In this document: in pieces, positions 45,051-53,766 of the stretch | Numbering within the stretch: the first letter of the stretch is position 1 | Layout of the letters: each line of letters starts with the position of its first letter | Origin: Bacillus nitratireducens | GTDB taxonomy: Bacteria; Bacillota; Bacilli; Bacillales; Bacillaceae_G | Assembly: GCF_001884135.1 (NCBI RefSeq) | Contig: NZ_MAOC01000091.1 | Location: forward strand, 248,001-312,000 | Length of the DNA: 64,000 nt | Direction of reading: 5' to 3' | The notes under the pieces: generated by a model | Told to the model about the DNA's origin: nothing | What the model saw: the letters and a program-made list of their open reading frames with translations, nothing else | The model's database searches: none | Program-made: the position numbers and the translations under genes

Positions 45051-47371
45051 TAAGCATCTCTCCCTTTACTAGTTTCGTTTTGAAATAATGCTTTCGGTAC
45101 TTTCGAAAGCATTGTCGTAATCTCTCCTGCATAATATACATATAATTCATGCATCGCTCGTGTACATGCTACATAAAATAAATTCCGTTCAGATTCTTTG
45201 CTATACATGTCATTTGAAGCATCAAATATAATAACAGCGTCAAACTCTATCCCTTTTGCCAAATAAGTAGGAATAATCACAACGCCTTTTTCATAAGTCG
45301 TATTTTCTTTTTTTACAAGATGAAAATCTAATTTATTCCCTATTGACTCCATAGCCCTTATACATTCTTCATCTGTTTTACAAATGATTGCAATCGATTT
45401 ATGACTTTGCTTTTGTAAATCTCTTACTTTATCTATGATACTTTCTGCGCGCTCTCGTTCATCATTCACTTTTATACATAACGGTTTCTTCCCGTTACGG
45501 TTAAAAGCTTCAATTTCTTTTCCATTTGGAATGATATGTTTTGTAAATTCAATTATCGGTTTTGCCGAGCGATAACTACGGTTAAGCTGAATTTTTTCTA
45601 CTTTTCTATTTGCAAACAACGTTGAAATCATATCCATCCCTCTATCGCTAGCGTGTGATAAAATGTTTTGATTTACATCCCCAAGCATTGTCCATTTCGC
45701 CTTAGGAAACAGCCGCTTCATAAACGCTAACTGAAATGGTGTATAATCTTGTACTTCATCAATAAATACAAATTTCACAAGGTGATTCGTTTTAAATCCT
45801 TCAATTAATTCTTTTAAAAACAAATACGGCGCTGCATCTTCATACGCTAATTGTTTTCTCACCAACCGATTTACTGTTTGTTTACATATCTCTTCCCAAC
45901 CATCTGGCACAAAAACATCTTTCTGGATGGTTTCAAAGAACTGCTGAAATATTGCAGAATGATTTACAAAAGCTAAAGATTTCACCTTTCTTCGCAATGA
46001 ACGAAAATGTTTTCTCACTACATATTTCGTTAATAATTCATGTTCCTGCTCATAATAATCAAATTGATTATCCTTCTCTAATTTTTCATAAAAACGATTG
46101 TAATCTTCTTTATTTAAATACTGAATTTCTTGTTCTACCCAGTCTTTTTTCGCTTCTTTCTTTTCAAATTCATTTATCTTCTTACGAATCCATTCCGCTG
46201 TAAGCTGCATTCGATTCGGTATGGAAATAGACGTTTCTAGCGCATAAAAATAATCATATATCGTTCTTTCCTCAATCAGCACTTCACCTTTAAATGTGAC
46301 ATCATGAAAACCTAGTCCTTTTTCACTTAGACTTCTCGCATATTTCTCAATCAGTCCCATAAATTCAATCGATGATTTATATTGAATTCCTTTTAGCCTC
46401 GTTTCATACATGTTTTCCTGTTCTTTCGTTAACATGTATTCTAGCTGTGAAAAAGAATCTTCTACAATAAAACTTTTGCTGATCATATGCTCCACATACG
46501 CCTGAAAAGTCGTTTGCTGCATATTTTCCTCACCAAGCTCTGGTAAGACGTTAGCGATATAGCTATTGAACAACTCATTCGGAGAAAACAGCAAAATTTG
46601 ATCCGCGTTTACTGTCCCGCGGTAACGATATAATAAATACGCAACCCGTTGCAGAGCTGCTGAAGTTTTTCCACTTCCAGCCGTCCCTTGCACAAGTAAT
46701 ACATCACTTTTATCGTTTCGAATAATTTTGTTTTGTTCCTTTTGAATTGTCGCTACAATACTTTTCATTTGTTCACTTGCATTTCTTCCTAGCGCTTCTT
46801 GAAGGAGTTCATCCCCTATCGTTACACCTGTATCGAACATACTTTGAATGTTACCATTCCGGATAATATATTGACGTTTCAAAAGTAAATCACCTGATAT
46901 TGTCCCCATTGGTGCTATATACTTTGCACTTCCTAAAGAATAATCGTAATAAAGACTAGAAATAGGTGCGCGCCAATCATATACTAAAAATCCATCTGTC
47001 TCTTTATCATAAAAAGAGCCGATACCAATATAGATCTCATCAGTATCCGCCTCTTGTTCTTCTTTAAAATCAATTCTTCCAAAGTACGGTGTATCTTTTA
47101 TTTTCGTTAAAAGATTATATTCATTTTTCGCATGGTGATGGGTATGCTCCCTTTCTGAAAGAATCTCGGCCTCTTGCCTAATACTAGCCGCCGTTTCAAC
47201 CGCCTCTTTAATATTATCTATATTTACTTTTACATCTTCCCAAAAGTTTTTTCTTATATTTACAATTTCAGACTTCACCGAACCAATTCGGCTGTCCAGC
47301 TCTTTCAGTTCCTCGTCTACTTTTTCAATGACTACATTTACACGTTGTTGTTCTTCTTTATAATGACTCAT
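45050..47371 (-). CDS. helD: HelD-like RNA polymerase-recycling ATPase (UvrD/Rep superfamily)
   Basis: A 773-aa SF1-type motor. It begins with a long coiled coil (about 1-85), as HelD arms do. Then come Walker A GTAGSGKTSAAL (about 232), motif II DEVQDYTP (about 556), motif IV-like LNRSYRSAKPI and the C-terminal CTRAMHELYVYY. Such proteins enter RNA polymerase channels and eject stalled complexes. Low similarity to ordinary helicases and the coiled-coil arm favour HelD over UvrD. ATG 47371 follows AGGGGAG. It lies 58 bp after tetR on the same strand and is likely controlled by it. Confidence 0.88.
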   Translation of the reverse strand: MSHYKEEQQRVNVVIEKVDEELKELDSRIGSVKSEIVNIRKNFWEDVKVNIDNIKEAVETAASIRQEAEILSEREHTHHHAKNEYNLLTKIKDTPYFGRIDFKEEQEADTDEIYIGIGSFYDKETDGFLVYDWRAPISSLYYDYSLGSAKYIAPMGTISGDLLLKRQYIIRNGNIQSMFDTGVTIGDELLQEALGRNASEQMKSIVATIQKEQNKIIRNDKSDVLLVQGTAGSGKTSAALQRVAYLLYRYRGTVNADQILLFSPNELFNSYIANVLPELGEENMQQTTFQAYVEHMISKSFIVEDSFSQLEYMLTKEQENMYETRLKGIQYKSSIEFMGLIEKYARSLSEKGLGFHDVTFKGEVLIEERTIYDYFYALETSISIPNRMQLTAEWIRKKINEFEKKEAKKDWVEQEIQYLNKEDYNRFYEKLEKDNQFDYYEQEHELLTKYVVRKHFRSLRRKVKSLAFVNHSAIFQQFFETIQKDVFVPDGWEEICKQTVNRLVRKQLAYEDAAPYLFLKELIEGFKTNHLVKFVFIDEVQDYTPFQLAFMKRLFPKAKWTMLGDVNQNILSHASDRGMDMISTLFANRKVEKIQLNRSYRSAKPIIEFTKHIIPNGKEIEAFNRNGKKPLCIKVNDERERAESIIDKVRDLQKQSHKSIAIICKTDEECIRAMESIGNKLDFHLVKKENTTYEKGVVIIPTYLAKGIEFDAVIIFDASNDMYSKESERNLFYVACTRAMHELYVYYAGEITTMLSKVPKALFQNETSKGRDA

Positions 47372-47429
47372 ATAATCTCCCCTTCTCATTACGTTTCCTG
47401 ATTGAAAGCCTTATATGATACGAAGTTCT

Positions 47430-48014
47430 TTACTTTTGAAAAATACCACGCGCAACAATTTCCCATGACTTTTGAAATTCTTCGTTTATCTTCTCTTCTT
47501 TCCATCGCTCAGAAAAAGCAGGATGATAAAACGATGATAGGAGTCCAAAAATCGTATGCGCTAAAAATAAACTGTCTTGTTTTTCAATCTCGTTACGCTC
47601 TATCCCTTGATTTATAACCTTTTCCAGTTGCCTAACTAATCTTTCTTCGTGTTTTTGGATAACAGCATTCTTTTGCTGCACTAACGAACTATTCAATGTA
47701 AATAGCTCTTCATTTTCCAGTAATTCTTTCTTTTTAAGTTGGAACAAACATAAGAACCACTCTTGTAAAATCACTGCTGTTTCTCCGTCTTTTCCACTAA
47801 TTTTCTCAAGTTGATCTGAATACTTTAATAACCATCTTTCCAAAATAGCGTCGCGAAGTGCTGCCTTACTACGAAAATAGGAGTATAAAGCTGCATGACT
47901 AACATCAAGGGATTTCGCAATACTAACAAGCGTCGTCCTACTCCATCCATATTTAATCAATTCCTTTTCCGCTGCATCCAAAACAACATTTCTCGTTAAT
48001 GCTTTTTCTGTCAT
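47430..48014 (-). CDS. TetR family transcriptional regulator
   Basis: A 194-aa regulator with an N-terminal HTH (TLVSIAKSLDVSHAALYSYF, about 28-47) and an all-helical ligand domain. ATG 48014 follows GGTGAG; a GTG three codons earlier is possible. Dyads at 48069-48096 and 48147-48185, directly upstream, look like its operators. It precedes helD and the 198-aa gene, so ligand release would raise their expression. The ligand is unknown. Confidence 0.88.
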   Translation of the reverse strand: MTEKALTRNVVLDAAEKELIKYGWSRTTLVSIAKSLDVSHAALYSYFRSKAALRDAILERWLLKYSDQLEKISGKDGETAVILQEWFLCLFQLKKKELLENEELFTLNSSLVQQKNAVIQKHEERLVRQLEKVINQGIERNEIEKQDSLFLAHTIFGLLSSFYHPAFSERWKEEKINEEFQKSWEIVARGIFQK

Positions 48015-48068
48015 TTTTCTCACCGTCCACTTTATTTACATAATAAAATTAGCTTCTGTTATTTCAAC

Positions 48069-48096
48069 AACTTACATTTTTTATTATTTGTAAGTT
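48069..48096. promoter_or_regulatory. Inverted repeat upstream of tetR, probable operator
   Basis: AACTTACA-N12-TGTAAGTT, arms identical to the inner part of the longer dyad at 48147-48185. Site for autoregulation by TetR is likely. Confidence 0.6.
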
Positions 48097-48146
48097 ACAA
48101 TCAAAAAAATTCATCTTTCAAGTAGGTTATAAGATTAGCACATCCG

Positions 48147-48185
48147 CTTACAACTTACAATATTTTTTTTTGTAAGTTGTAAGCA
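48147..48185. promoter_or_regulatory. Long inverted repeat with 14-bp arms upstream of tetR
   Basis: GCTTACAACTTACA-N11-TGTAAGTTGTAAGC, a perfect dyad with direct TTACAACTTACA-type repeats inside each arm. It may bind two TetR dimers. A terminator for the aromatic hydroxylase gene lies 5 bp away at 48190-48224. Confidence 0.65.
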
Positions 48186-48189
48186 ATAA

Positions 48190-48224
48190 AACCACCGCTT
48201 TTGAAATACAAGCGGTGGTTTTAT
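48190..48224 (-). terminator. Intrinsic terminator of the FAD monooxygenase gene
   Basis: AAAACCACCGCTT / AAGCGGTGGTTTT stem immediately after the stop codon. Confidence 0.9.
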
Positions 48225-48226
48225 AT

Positions 48227-49843
48227 TTAATTACATAATAAACGATTCATTATCTCTTCAAGTAATATACCCGGCTTTACTACCTCATTTTCCGTACGCC
48301 ATCCAATAAATCCATCTGGTCTTATTACTACCGCTCCTCCATTTTCTATCCCGTATAATTTTCTAAAATAGTTACTTTGATCGATGAAATCACCAGTTAA
48401 ACCCACCTGATACACTTTTATCTTTACTCCTAATCCGGATGAAACAACATTTGCAGCTTCAGTCCAAGTACTAGGCTCTGCTCCAGTAAGTAACACAAAG
48501 TTGCTACCAAATAGATCAAGTACAGAAACTTCTTTTCCTTCATAAGTTCCCCAAAAATGTGGCGCACGCGTTCCCGGGCGTCCGTTCAAATCAACTATAT
48601 TCATTCTATGCGGTGTGTTACACTCGTCTATAATTGCTTCTGAGCAATACTGATAACCAGCAGTGACAGCTAAACTATCCATATTACTCAAATTACCTTC
48701 TTCTCTGCCCGCAGCACGAAATAATATACTACTCGCATGGTCCGTCGTTAATTTTGCAACAGGATATCTCTCGTCATGATACGTTTCTAACAATTTTGGA
48801 TTTGCTTTCCCTTTTATAACAGCCGCTAATTTCCAAGCTAAATTATGCGCATCTTGTATTCCTGTATTTGAACCAAATCCTCCTGTTGGCGGCATAATAT
48901 GTGCTGAGTCACCAACTAAAAAGATGCGATTGTCCTGAAATTTTACCGCTGTACTTTCACTCGCTTCCCATGGTAAAACACTTAATATTTCTGGCTTAAT
49001 ATCCATACTTCCAATTGCAGTTTGAATAATTTGCTTACAGCGTTCTATAGAGAAATCCTCTGGTTGCTCCCCTTTTAGTGGATCATAAGCTACATGATAA
49101 ATCCATTTACTTTCGTTATCGACTGGAATAAGCGCGCCAATTACTTTTGGATGTCGTATCATAGTAAAACCGAATGCGTCTCCTTTAATACATTCACTTA
49201 AATCTGCTTCAAAATATATGTTCATATAATAACCACCGATTGTACCACGGCCCTCGGTTGAAATACCTAACTGTTCACGTATTTTACTTTTCGCTCCATC
49301 TGCTGCGATTACATAATCACAATAAATAGTACTCTCTTCCTTCGTTTCACAATCTCGAATAACCGCTATTACTCCGTTCTCATTTTGCTCATAAGAAACC
49401 AGCTCATGATAAAAAGATAGCTCTCCGCCTAACTTTTGCGCGTATTGTAACATCATCTCTTCTAAAGTAATTTGATAACAAGCAGTTTGTTTTGATGGGC
49501 TAATCTCTTCCACTTTACGAACTAAATTTTCGTTATTTTCATACTGAGCCGCCCTTATTTGTTCCAGCTCTTCATTATTTACCTCAGCTATTGTTTGAAC
49601 CGCAATTCTCCCGTGACAATTCTCTAACGCTTTACCAGCTAATCTAATCCTTTTTTCTAGACCTAATTCTCGAAATAATTCCATCGTACGAAAAGTGATT
49701 CCACCTGCTTTCGGATGAATCGCAGTAGACGGATGCCTTTCTATAAGCACATAATCAATGTTATGTTTTGCAAGAAATAATGCAGACGATAATCCTGATA
49801 ATCCCCCTCCAACAATTAAAACTGGTACATGTTTCGATTTCAT
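48227..49843 (-). CDS. FAD-dependent aromatic-ring hydroxylase (TetX/RdmE/Rox-like group A monooxygenase)
   Basis: A 538-aa class A flavoprotein. It shows GxGxxG in LIVGGGLSGLSSALFLA (about 8-24), the DG motif region VIAADGAKSKIRE (about 180) and the GD motif RIFLVGDSAHIMPPTGGFG (about 306-325). A C-terminal thioredoxin-like extension (WTEAANVVSSGLGVKIKVY...IRPDGFIGWR) matches polyketide hydroxylases and antibiotic-modifying monooxygenases. ATG 49843 follows GGAGGG. It uses NAD(P)H and O2; substrate unknown. It lies upstream of tetR-helD but is separated from it by a terminator. Confidence 0.88.
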   Translation of the reverse strand: MKSKHVPVLIVGGGLSGLSSALFLAKHNIDYVLIERHPSTAIHPKAGGITFRTMELFRELGLEKRIRLAGKALENCHGRIAVQTIAEVNNEELEQIRAAQYENNENLVRKVEEISPSKQTACYQITLEEMMLQYAQKLGGELSFYHELVSYEQNENGVIAVIRDCETKEESTIYCDYVIAADGAKSKIREQLGISTEGRGTIGGYYMNIYFEADLSECIKGDAFGFTMIRHPKVIGALIPVDNESKWIYHVAYDPLKGEQPEDFSIERCKQIIQTAIGSMDIKPEILSVLPWEASESTAVKFQDNRIFLVGDSAHIMPPTGGFGSNTGIQDAHNLAWKLAAVIKGKANPKLLETYHDERYPVAKLTTDHASSILFRAAGREEGNLSNMDSLAVTAGYQYCSEAIIDECNTPHRMNIVDLNGRPGTRAPHFWGTYEGKEVSVLDLFGSNFVLLTGAEPSTWTEAANVVSSGLGVKIKVYQVGLTGDFIDQSNYFRKLYGIENGGAVVIRPDGFIGWRTENEVVKPGILLEEIMNRLLCN

Positions 49844-50019
49844 ACATTTTCCCTCCACATATATTCTTCTGAGCTCAGTGACATAAATATAATCAAAAAA
49901 ACAACAAAAATATAGACTTATATTTCATTTTGAATTATCATATAGATAGATTACGCCCCAAATTTCTTTTTTCCTTTTATACATCTACAACTATGAGGAC
50001 TGTGTATGAATAAAAGGAA

Positions 50020-50044
50020 AAAAACAAAAAGAGCCTTCGTTATA
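50020..50044. repeat. Left half of an interrupted terminator hairpin
   Basis: AAAACAAAAAGAGCCTTCGT followed by TATA, ending in the ATA target duplication (50042-50044). The inverted other half is at 55193-55218. The region 49844-50019 shows no gene. Confidence 0.85.
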
Positions 50045-50054
50045 TGAACTGTAT

Positions 50055-50099
50055 CCCGAATCATGGACACTTAAAAAAGCCCCATGATTCGGGTTTTTT
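50055..50099. terminator. Hairpin just inside the left element end
   Basis: CCCGAATCATGG / CCATGATTCGGG, 12-bp perfect arms followed by a T run. IS elements often carry such a hairpin inside an end to block incoming transcription. Confidence 0.75.
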
Positions 50100-50159
50100 G
50101 TGTATTTTTATCAAAAAACCTCGTTATAATGGAACCAACGATAGAAATGAGGTACGGAG

Positions 50160-50230
50160 AATGAATGATGCATTGACTTTAAGTTAATTAGATTGATAAG
50201 AAAAAACCTATGCCCATGCATAGGTTTTTT
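50160..50230 (+). other. Remnant of an IS reading frame start followed by a terminator
   Basis: After a TATAAT and GGAGA, ATG 50161 encodes only MNDALTLS before a stop, which looks like the beginning of a lost orfA. The AAAAAACCTATGC / GCATAGGTTTTTT hairpin (50201-50230) follows and terminates the AcpS gene from the opposite side as well. Confidence 0.45.
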
Positions 50231-50262
50231 CTTCATTTCCTTCTATTATAATAGTAGATTAA

Positions 50263-50622
50263 TTACGCAAAATGAGTATCAGTCCAAATTACTTGTGATA
50301 TCACATTCGTACTGTTTCTTGTCACATCAATATGAAATTGATCTTCTGCCGTAATGTGACAGGTTTGTCTTGCTGCTGCGCTAAAATGTATTTCGTATTT
50401 TCCATCAATGTTTATTATCTCTATATCTTTCCACATCGTGTTCTTTTGAAAGCCAGTACCGATTGCCTTTACTGTCGCTTCTTTGATACACCACATAATA
50501 GAATAATTGATGTAATTTTCTTTTGCCCACAGTACTTCTTGCTTTGTAAATAGCTTTTGAAGTGCTTTTTTATTCTTCCATCTTTCAATCTCTGTAATAT
50601 CGATGCCTATTCCTTTAATCAT
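50263..50622 (-). CDS. AcpS-type 4'-phosphopantetheinyl transferase, cassette-specific
   Basis: A 119-aa holo-ACP synthase. The metal-binding GIGIDITEIERW (Asp8) and the WCIKEATVKAIGTG motif (Glu48, Lys residues) are both present. It activates apo-ACPs with the phosphopantetheine arm of CoA. A chromosomal acpS for fatty-acid synthesis must exist elsewhere, so this copy is likely dedicated to the ACP at 53366. The start overlaps the EamA stop by eight bases, so translation is coupled. It is last in the cassette operon. Confidence 0.88.
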   Translation of the reverse strand: MIKGIGIDITEIERWKNKKALQKLFTKQEVLWAKENYINYSIMWCIKEATVKAIGTGFQKNTMWKDIEIINIDGKYEIHFSAAARQTCHITAEDQFHIDVTRNSTNVISQVIWTDTHFA

Positions 50623-51541
50623 TTAAAGCGACTTTCTTGCTTTGATTTGCCGATTTTGCAGTCGCGATATATACACCGATTAATACAAATAACATACCGA
50701 TTACTTCTTTCCAACTCATGACAGAACCATAGAATACGACAGAAATTAAAGTCGTAACGATTGGTGTAAGGTTCAGATACATGCTCGCTTTGCTCGCCCC
50801 GATTTGCTCTACACCTTTATTGAAAATAATATATCCAACGAGCGTACCACATACAACCATATAAAACATTTCTAACCAGCTTTGTGCAGACATACTAGGT
50901 ACTTTGTCCCAACCCCCTTCATATAAGGAAGAGATTGCTAGGAAAACAGAGCCCATAACAGTCATTATTGTCGTAGCAAATAATGGTGAAACGTCTTTCA
51001 TGACAGCTTTCCCTACTAAACCATATATAACGCCGCATGCTAGAGCTGCTAAAAACAATAAATCCCCAACATTAAATGCTAAGGAAAGTAACATATCAAG
51101 AGATCCTTTTGTAATCACGATAATAACACCGACTAAAGATAGTACTAAACTGATTCCAACTTTACTGTTCCATTTTTCATTTAAAAAAAGAATCGAACCT
51201 AGTGTAACGAAGATTGGCATGGTTGCAATAATTAATGAACCATTGATAGCGGACGTATAGTGTACACCTAAAAAGAATAGAGCGTTATAGCCGAAAATAC
51301 CAGTTAACGCAACGAGTAATAGTCCTTTCCATCCTTTCTTGATAGAAGCCATATCCCATTCCGATTTAATTGTTAAATACACCATAAGGATGACACCTGC
51401 GATACCGAAACGAAGAGTAGCTGCGACTAATGGCGGGATTTCAGTTACAACATGTTCAGCTGTCGAGAAGGAACCGCCCCAAAACAAAGGAACTAGTAGA
51501 AGTAAGAAATAAATCTTGTTTGATTGGTTTTGATTTTGCAT
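50615..51541 (-). CDS. EamA/DMT family exporter
   Basis: A 308-aa membrane protein with ten helices in two EamA repeats (VPLFWGGSFSTAEHVVTEIP at the start, TLVGYIIFNKGVEQIGASKA in the second). Family members export amino acids, purine-like compounds or other small metabolites. AGGAGGT precedes the ATG. A 24-bp dyad at 51584-51607 is just upstream, so ArsR probably controls it. In this cassette it is the natural candidate to export the aminoketone product. Confidence 0.88.
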   Translation of the reverse strand: MQNQNQSNKIYFLLLLVPLFWGGSFSTAEHVVTEIPPLVAATLRFGIAGVILMVYLTIKSEWDMASIKKGWKGLLLVALTGIFGYNALFFLGVHYTSAINGSLIIATMPIFVTLGSILFLNEKWNSKVGISLVLSLVGVIIVITKGSLDMLLSLAFNVGDLLFLAALACGVIYGLVGKAVMKDVSPLFATTIMTVMGSVFLAISSLYEGGWDKVPSMSAQSWLEMFYMVVCGTLVGYIIFNKGVEQIGASKASMYLNLTPIVTTLISVVFYGSVMSWKEVIGMLFVLIGVYIATAKSANQSKKVALND

Positions 51542-51583
51542 CTTTGTACCTCCTAATTAGTTAAATTTGTAAGTTTCGTGTTT

Positions 51584-51607
51584 ACAGGTTCAAACTTATA
51601 AACTTGT
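51584..51607. promoter_or_regulatory. Probable ArsR operator, copy 1 (exporter)
   Basis: ACAGGTTCA-AACTTA-TAAACTTGT. It matches 21 of 24 positions of the dyad at 53352-53375. Both lie in front of cassette genes and only 12 bp from the arsR stop here. Confidence 0.65.
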
Positions 51608-51619
51608 TATACAAAAAAA

Positions 51620-51940
51620 TTAATATCCTGCTTCAATCGCAGATACTAATTCTTTCATATAAATAACGAAATTACTGGTTGTCAAAGAATAGTATACTTC
51701 TTTTCCGTGTTTCTTTGGTCTAACCAATTCTGCTTGCTTTAATATTTTTAAATGATGTGATACTGCAGGTCTAGAAATTGACATTTGTTCTGTTATTTGA
51801 GTTACATTTAAACCATCGGTTTTAAGTAAAATCATGATAATTTGTTGCCGATTTACATCGCCCAATGCTTGGAAAATGGGAGTCGTCAAATTGAATTGTT
51901 CAAGAATGTTTTCTCTGTTTTTGCATTCGTAATTTTCCAT
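51620..51940 (-). CDS. ArsR family winged-helix repressor
   Basis: A 106-aa ArsR/SmtB-type regulator with HTH block VTQITEQMSISRPAVSHHLK (about 47-66) and wing PKKHGKEVYYSL. It has no CVC-type metal pair in the recognition helix; the cysteine in YECKNRE is alone. It therefore probably senses an organic ligand or redox rather than metals. ATG 51940 follows AAGG. Dyads in front of the exporter and synthase are its likely targets. Confidence 0.85.
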   Translation of the reverse strand: MENYECKNRENILEQFNLTTPIFQALGDVNRQQIIMILLKTDGLNVTQITEQMSISRPAVSHHLKILKQAELVRPKKHGKEVYYSLTTSNFVIYMKELVSAIEAGY

Positions 51941-51974
51941 GATTCGCATCCTTTTTAATAAATATATTTATAAT

Positions 51975-52020
51975 GATACCATCAGCGCGGGGTTAATGCG
52001 GTAATGTTGCTGATGGTATC
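51975..52020 (-). other. Hairpin between synthase and arsR
   Basis: GATACCATCAGC-N22-GCTGATGGTATC, 12-bp perfect arms with a GC-rich loop and no clear T run. It could limit read-through from the synthase into arsR or be a regulatory RNA element. Another dyad, AACTATTGT-N19-ACAATAGTT, lies beside it at 52023-52059. Confidence 0.5.
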
Positions 52021-52073
52021 CCAACTATTGTAAGTATATCATCTTTTCTAACAATAGTTAGTAAATATAGGAA

Positions 52074-53267
52074 TTAAAATTTGAAAACTTCTTTTGCTTC
52101 TATTAATAGGTCCACAACTTTTTGGCATTCTTCAAGGGAGTGGCTACTTGTAACACCAATACGTAAGCGCCCTTTATTTACTGGTACACCTGGTGAAATG
52201 AATGCTGCTGTAAATAGTCCTCTTTCCATTAACCATGATGTAACACTCGCTGTTTTTTTGTCGTCGCCGACTAAAACAGGAACAATTTGACTAACCGTAT
52301 CTAGTAAATTAAAACCATTCTCTTGTAGTTTTTCGATTAGGTAAGAAGAATTTCTCCATAGGTCTTCTCTTAATTGTATGCCGTGTTCTTCCATATATGT
52401 TAAAGATGCAAGTGATGCGGCAGCAACTGCTGGTGTTGAACCTCTTGAACTCGTATATGATGGTGCATAATATCTAATGGCACTTTCGATTTCTTTATTT
52501 GTAACAATAAATCCACCAACACTACCTACAGCTTTACTCATTGTTCCTACGACAATATCTACTTGGTCTAAAACACCAAAATGTTCCGCTACACCTAAAC
52601 CATTGGGCCCTACAACACCAAATGAATGTGCTTCGTCAACCATGACAATTGCGTTATATTCTTTTGCAAGCACACAGATTTTATCTAACGGAGCATAATC
52701 TCCATCTGCGCTGAAGAGGCCATCGACTACGATGATTCTTTTTCCTTTATCCATGCTTTGTTTTAAGATTGATTCAAGCTTCTTTACGTTATTATGAGGG
52801 AAAGATCGGATTTGTGCACCTGATAACTGGCTCCCCATAAAGATGGAGATATGATTTAATCTGTCATTGATAATAACATCATCTGGACCAGCCATTACCG
52901 TTAACACACCGATATTTGCAGTCATTCCTGAAGGGAAGATAATACCAGCTGGCTTATTATATAATTTCGCAAGTTTGTTTTCTAATTCATTATGGATCGT
53001 TGTATGACCACAAAAGATTTGTGCACCATATGTATTTGTACCGAAATTTCGAATGGCTTCAATAGATTTTTGTTTTAAGTAATCATTTTGTGACAAACCA
53101 AGATAATCGCATGAACCAAACATTAACATTTTACCGTTTTCTTTTGTCGTAATGTAGTTGTCAGTTGTGGATTCAACTGTTGGGAAGAACGGATAAACGC
53201 CTTCTTTCTTCCATTCTTCGAATTTCTCTACATCAAATCGTGTACGCGTATCAACTGTAGTCGTCAT
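52074..53267 (-). CDS. Alpha-oxoamine synthase (KBL/BioF/SPT-like PLP enzyme)
   Basis: A 397-aa fold-type I PLP enzyme. Visible are FGSCDYLGLSQN (about 50-61), the PLP-stacking histidine in RLNHISIFMG (His139), the cofactor Asp-Glu-Ala-His in DEAHSFGVVGPNG (Asp211, His214) and the Schiff-base lysine in GTMSKAVGSVGG (Lys245). The family joins an amino acid to an acyl thioester with loss of CO2 to give an aminoketone (2-amino-3-ketobutyrate ligase, BioF, serine palmitoyltransferase, CqsA). The adjacent ACP and PPTase suggest the acyl donor is acyl-ACP. AAGGAG precedes the ATG, and a dyad operator lies about 85 bp upstream. Confidence 0.92.
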   Translation of the reverse strand: MTTTVDTRTRFDVEKFEEWKKEGVYPFFPTVESTTDNYITTKENGKMLMFGSCDYLGLSQNDYLKQKSIEAIRNFGTNTYGAQIFCGHTTIHNELENKLAKLYNKPAGIIFPSGMTANIGVLTVMAGPDDVIINDRLNHISIFMGSQLSGAQIRSFPHNNVKKLESILKQSMDKGKRIIVVDGLFSADGDYAPLDKICVLAKEYNAIVMVDEAHSFGVVGPNGLGVAEHFGVLDQVDIVVGTMSKAVGSVGGFIVTNKEIESAIRYYAPSYTSSRGSTPAVAAASLASLTYMEEHGIQLREDLWRNSSYLIEKLQENGFNLLDTVSQIVPVLVGDDKKTASVTSWLMERGLFTAAFISPGVPVNKGRLRIGVTSSHSLEECQKVVDLLIEAKEVFKF

Positions 53268-53351
53268 CTTATTAACTCCTTCTACGAATCATAATTTTCT
53301 TGCATATTGACTTTTATTTTAAAATCTGACTATTAACTTAAAAGAATTATA

Positions 53352-53375
53352 ACAAGTTTAAACTTCTAAACTTGT
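53352..53375. promoter_or_regulatory. Probable ArsR operator, copy 2 (synthase)
   Basis: ACAAGTTTA-AACTTC-TAAACTTGT, a perfect 9-bp dyad that overlaps the last codons of the ACP gene and lies in front of the synthase. Near-identical to copy 1 at 51584. Confidence 0.7.
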
Positions 53376-53638
53376 AAACATGTATAAACTGCTTTAACTA
53401 ATTCGTTAACAGTGGGCTTTGATTCTTTAGGGTTTAAGTGGTCTTCTACTTCCAGCTCTTGATCAAATTCATCTTGTAGTACAATCATAATTTCTGCAAA
53501 CAATAATGAATCCACATCTAGATCTTGTAAAGTTGCATCTAATGATACTTCATCTACTGAAGCTTCTTCCTTGATTACATTCGTGATTACTTCCTGCACT
53601 TGTTCATAAGTAAATTTTGTTCCTGTTACGTTTGTCAT
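53366..53638 (-). CDS. Acyl carrier protein
   Basis: A 90-aa acidic four-helix protein. The phosphopantetheine serine is Ser44 in DLDVDSLLFAEIMIVL. ATG 53638 has AAAGG upstream; a start six codons earlier is possible. Its length and the second helix fit stand-alone discrete ACPs of secondary metabolism rather than AcpP, which has DSLD. It should carry the acyl group used by the adjacent oxoamine synthase. Confidence 0.88.
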   Translation of the reverse strand: MTNVTGTKFTYEQVQEVITNVIKEEASVDEVSLDATLQDLDVDSLLFAEIMIVLQDEFDQELEVEDHLNPKESKPTVNELVKAVYTCLQV

Positions 53639-53766
53639 AACGCACAACCTTTCCATATTTTGTATTTTTTCTACAATTAGAAGTTTATTCCAAAAATCAA
53701 GAAATGTAAATAAGTTTTTCCGAAAAAATATTTTTTATTTTTAGAATTCTTAATGTATTCATTCTT

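Noticed and set aside
52074-53267. Housekeeping 2-amino-3-ketobutyrate CoA ligase of threonine breakdown
   Set aside because: No threonine dehydrogenase neighbour; instead an ACP, its PPTase and an exporter lie in the same operon. Not fully excluded.
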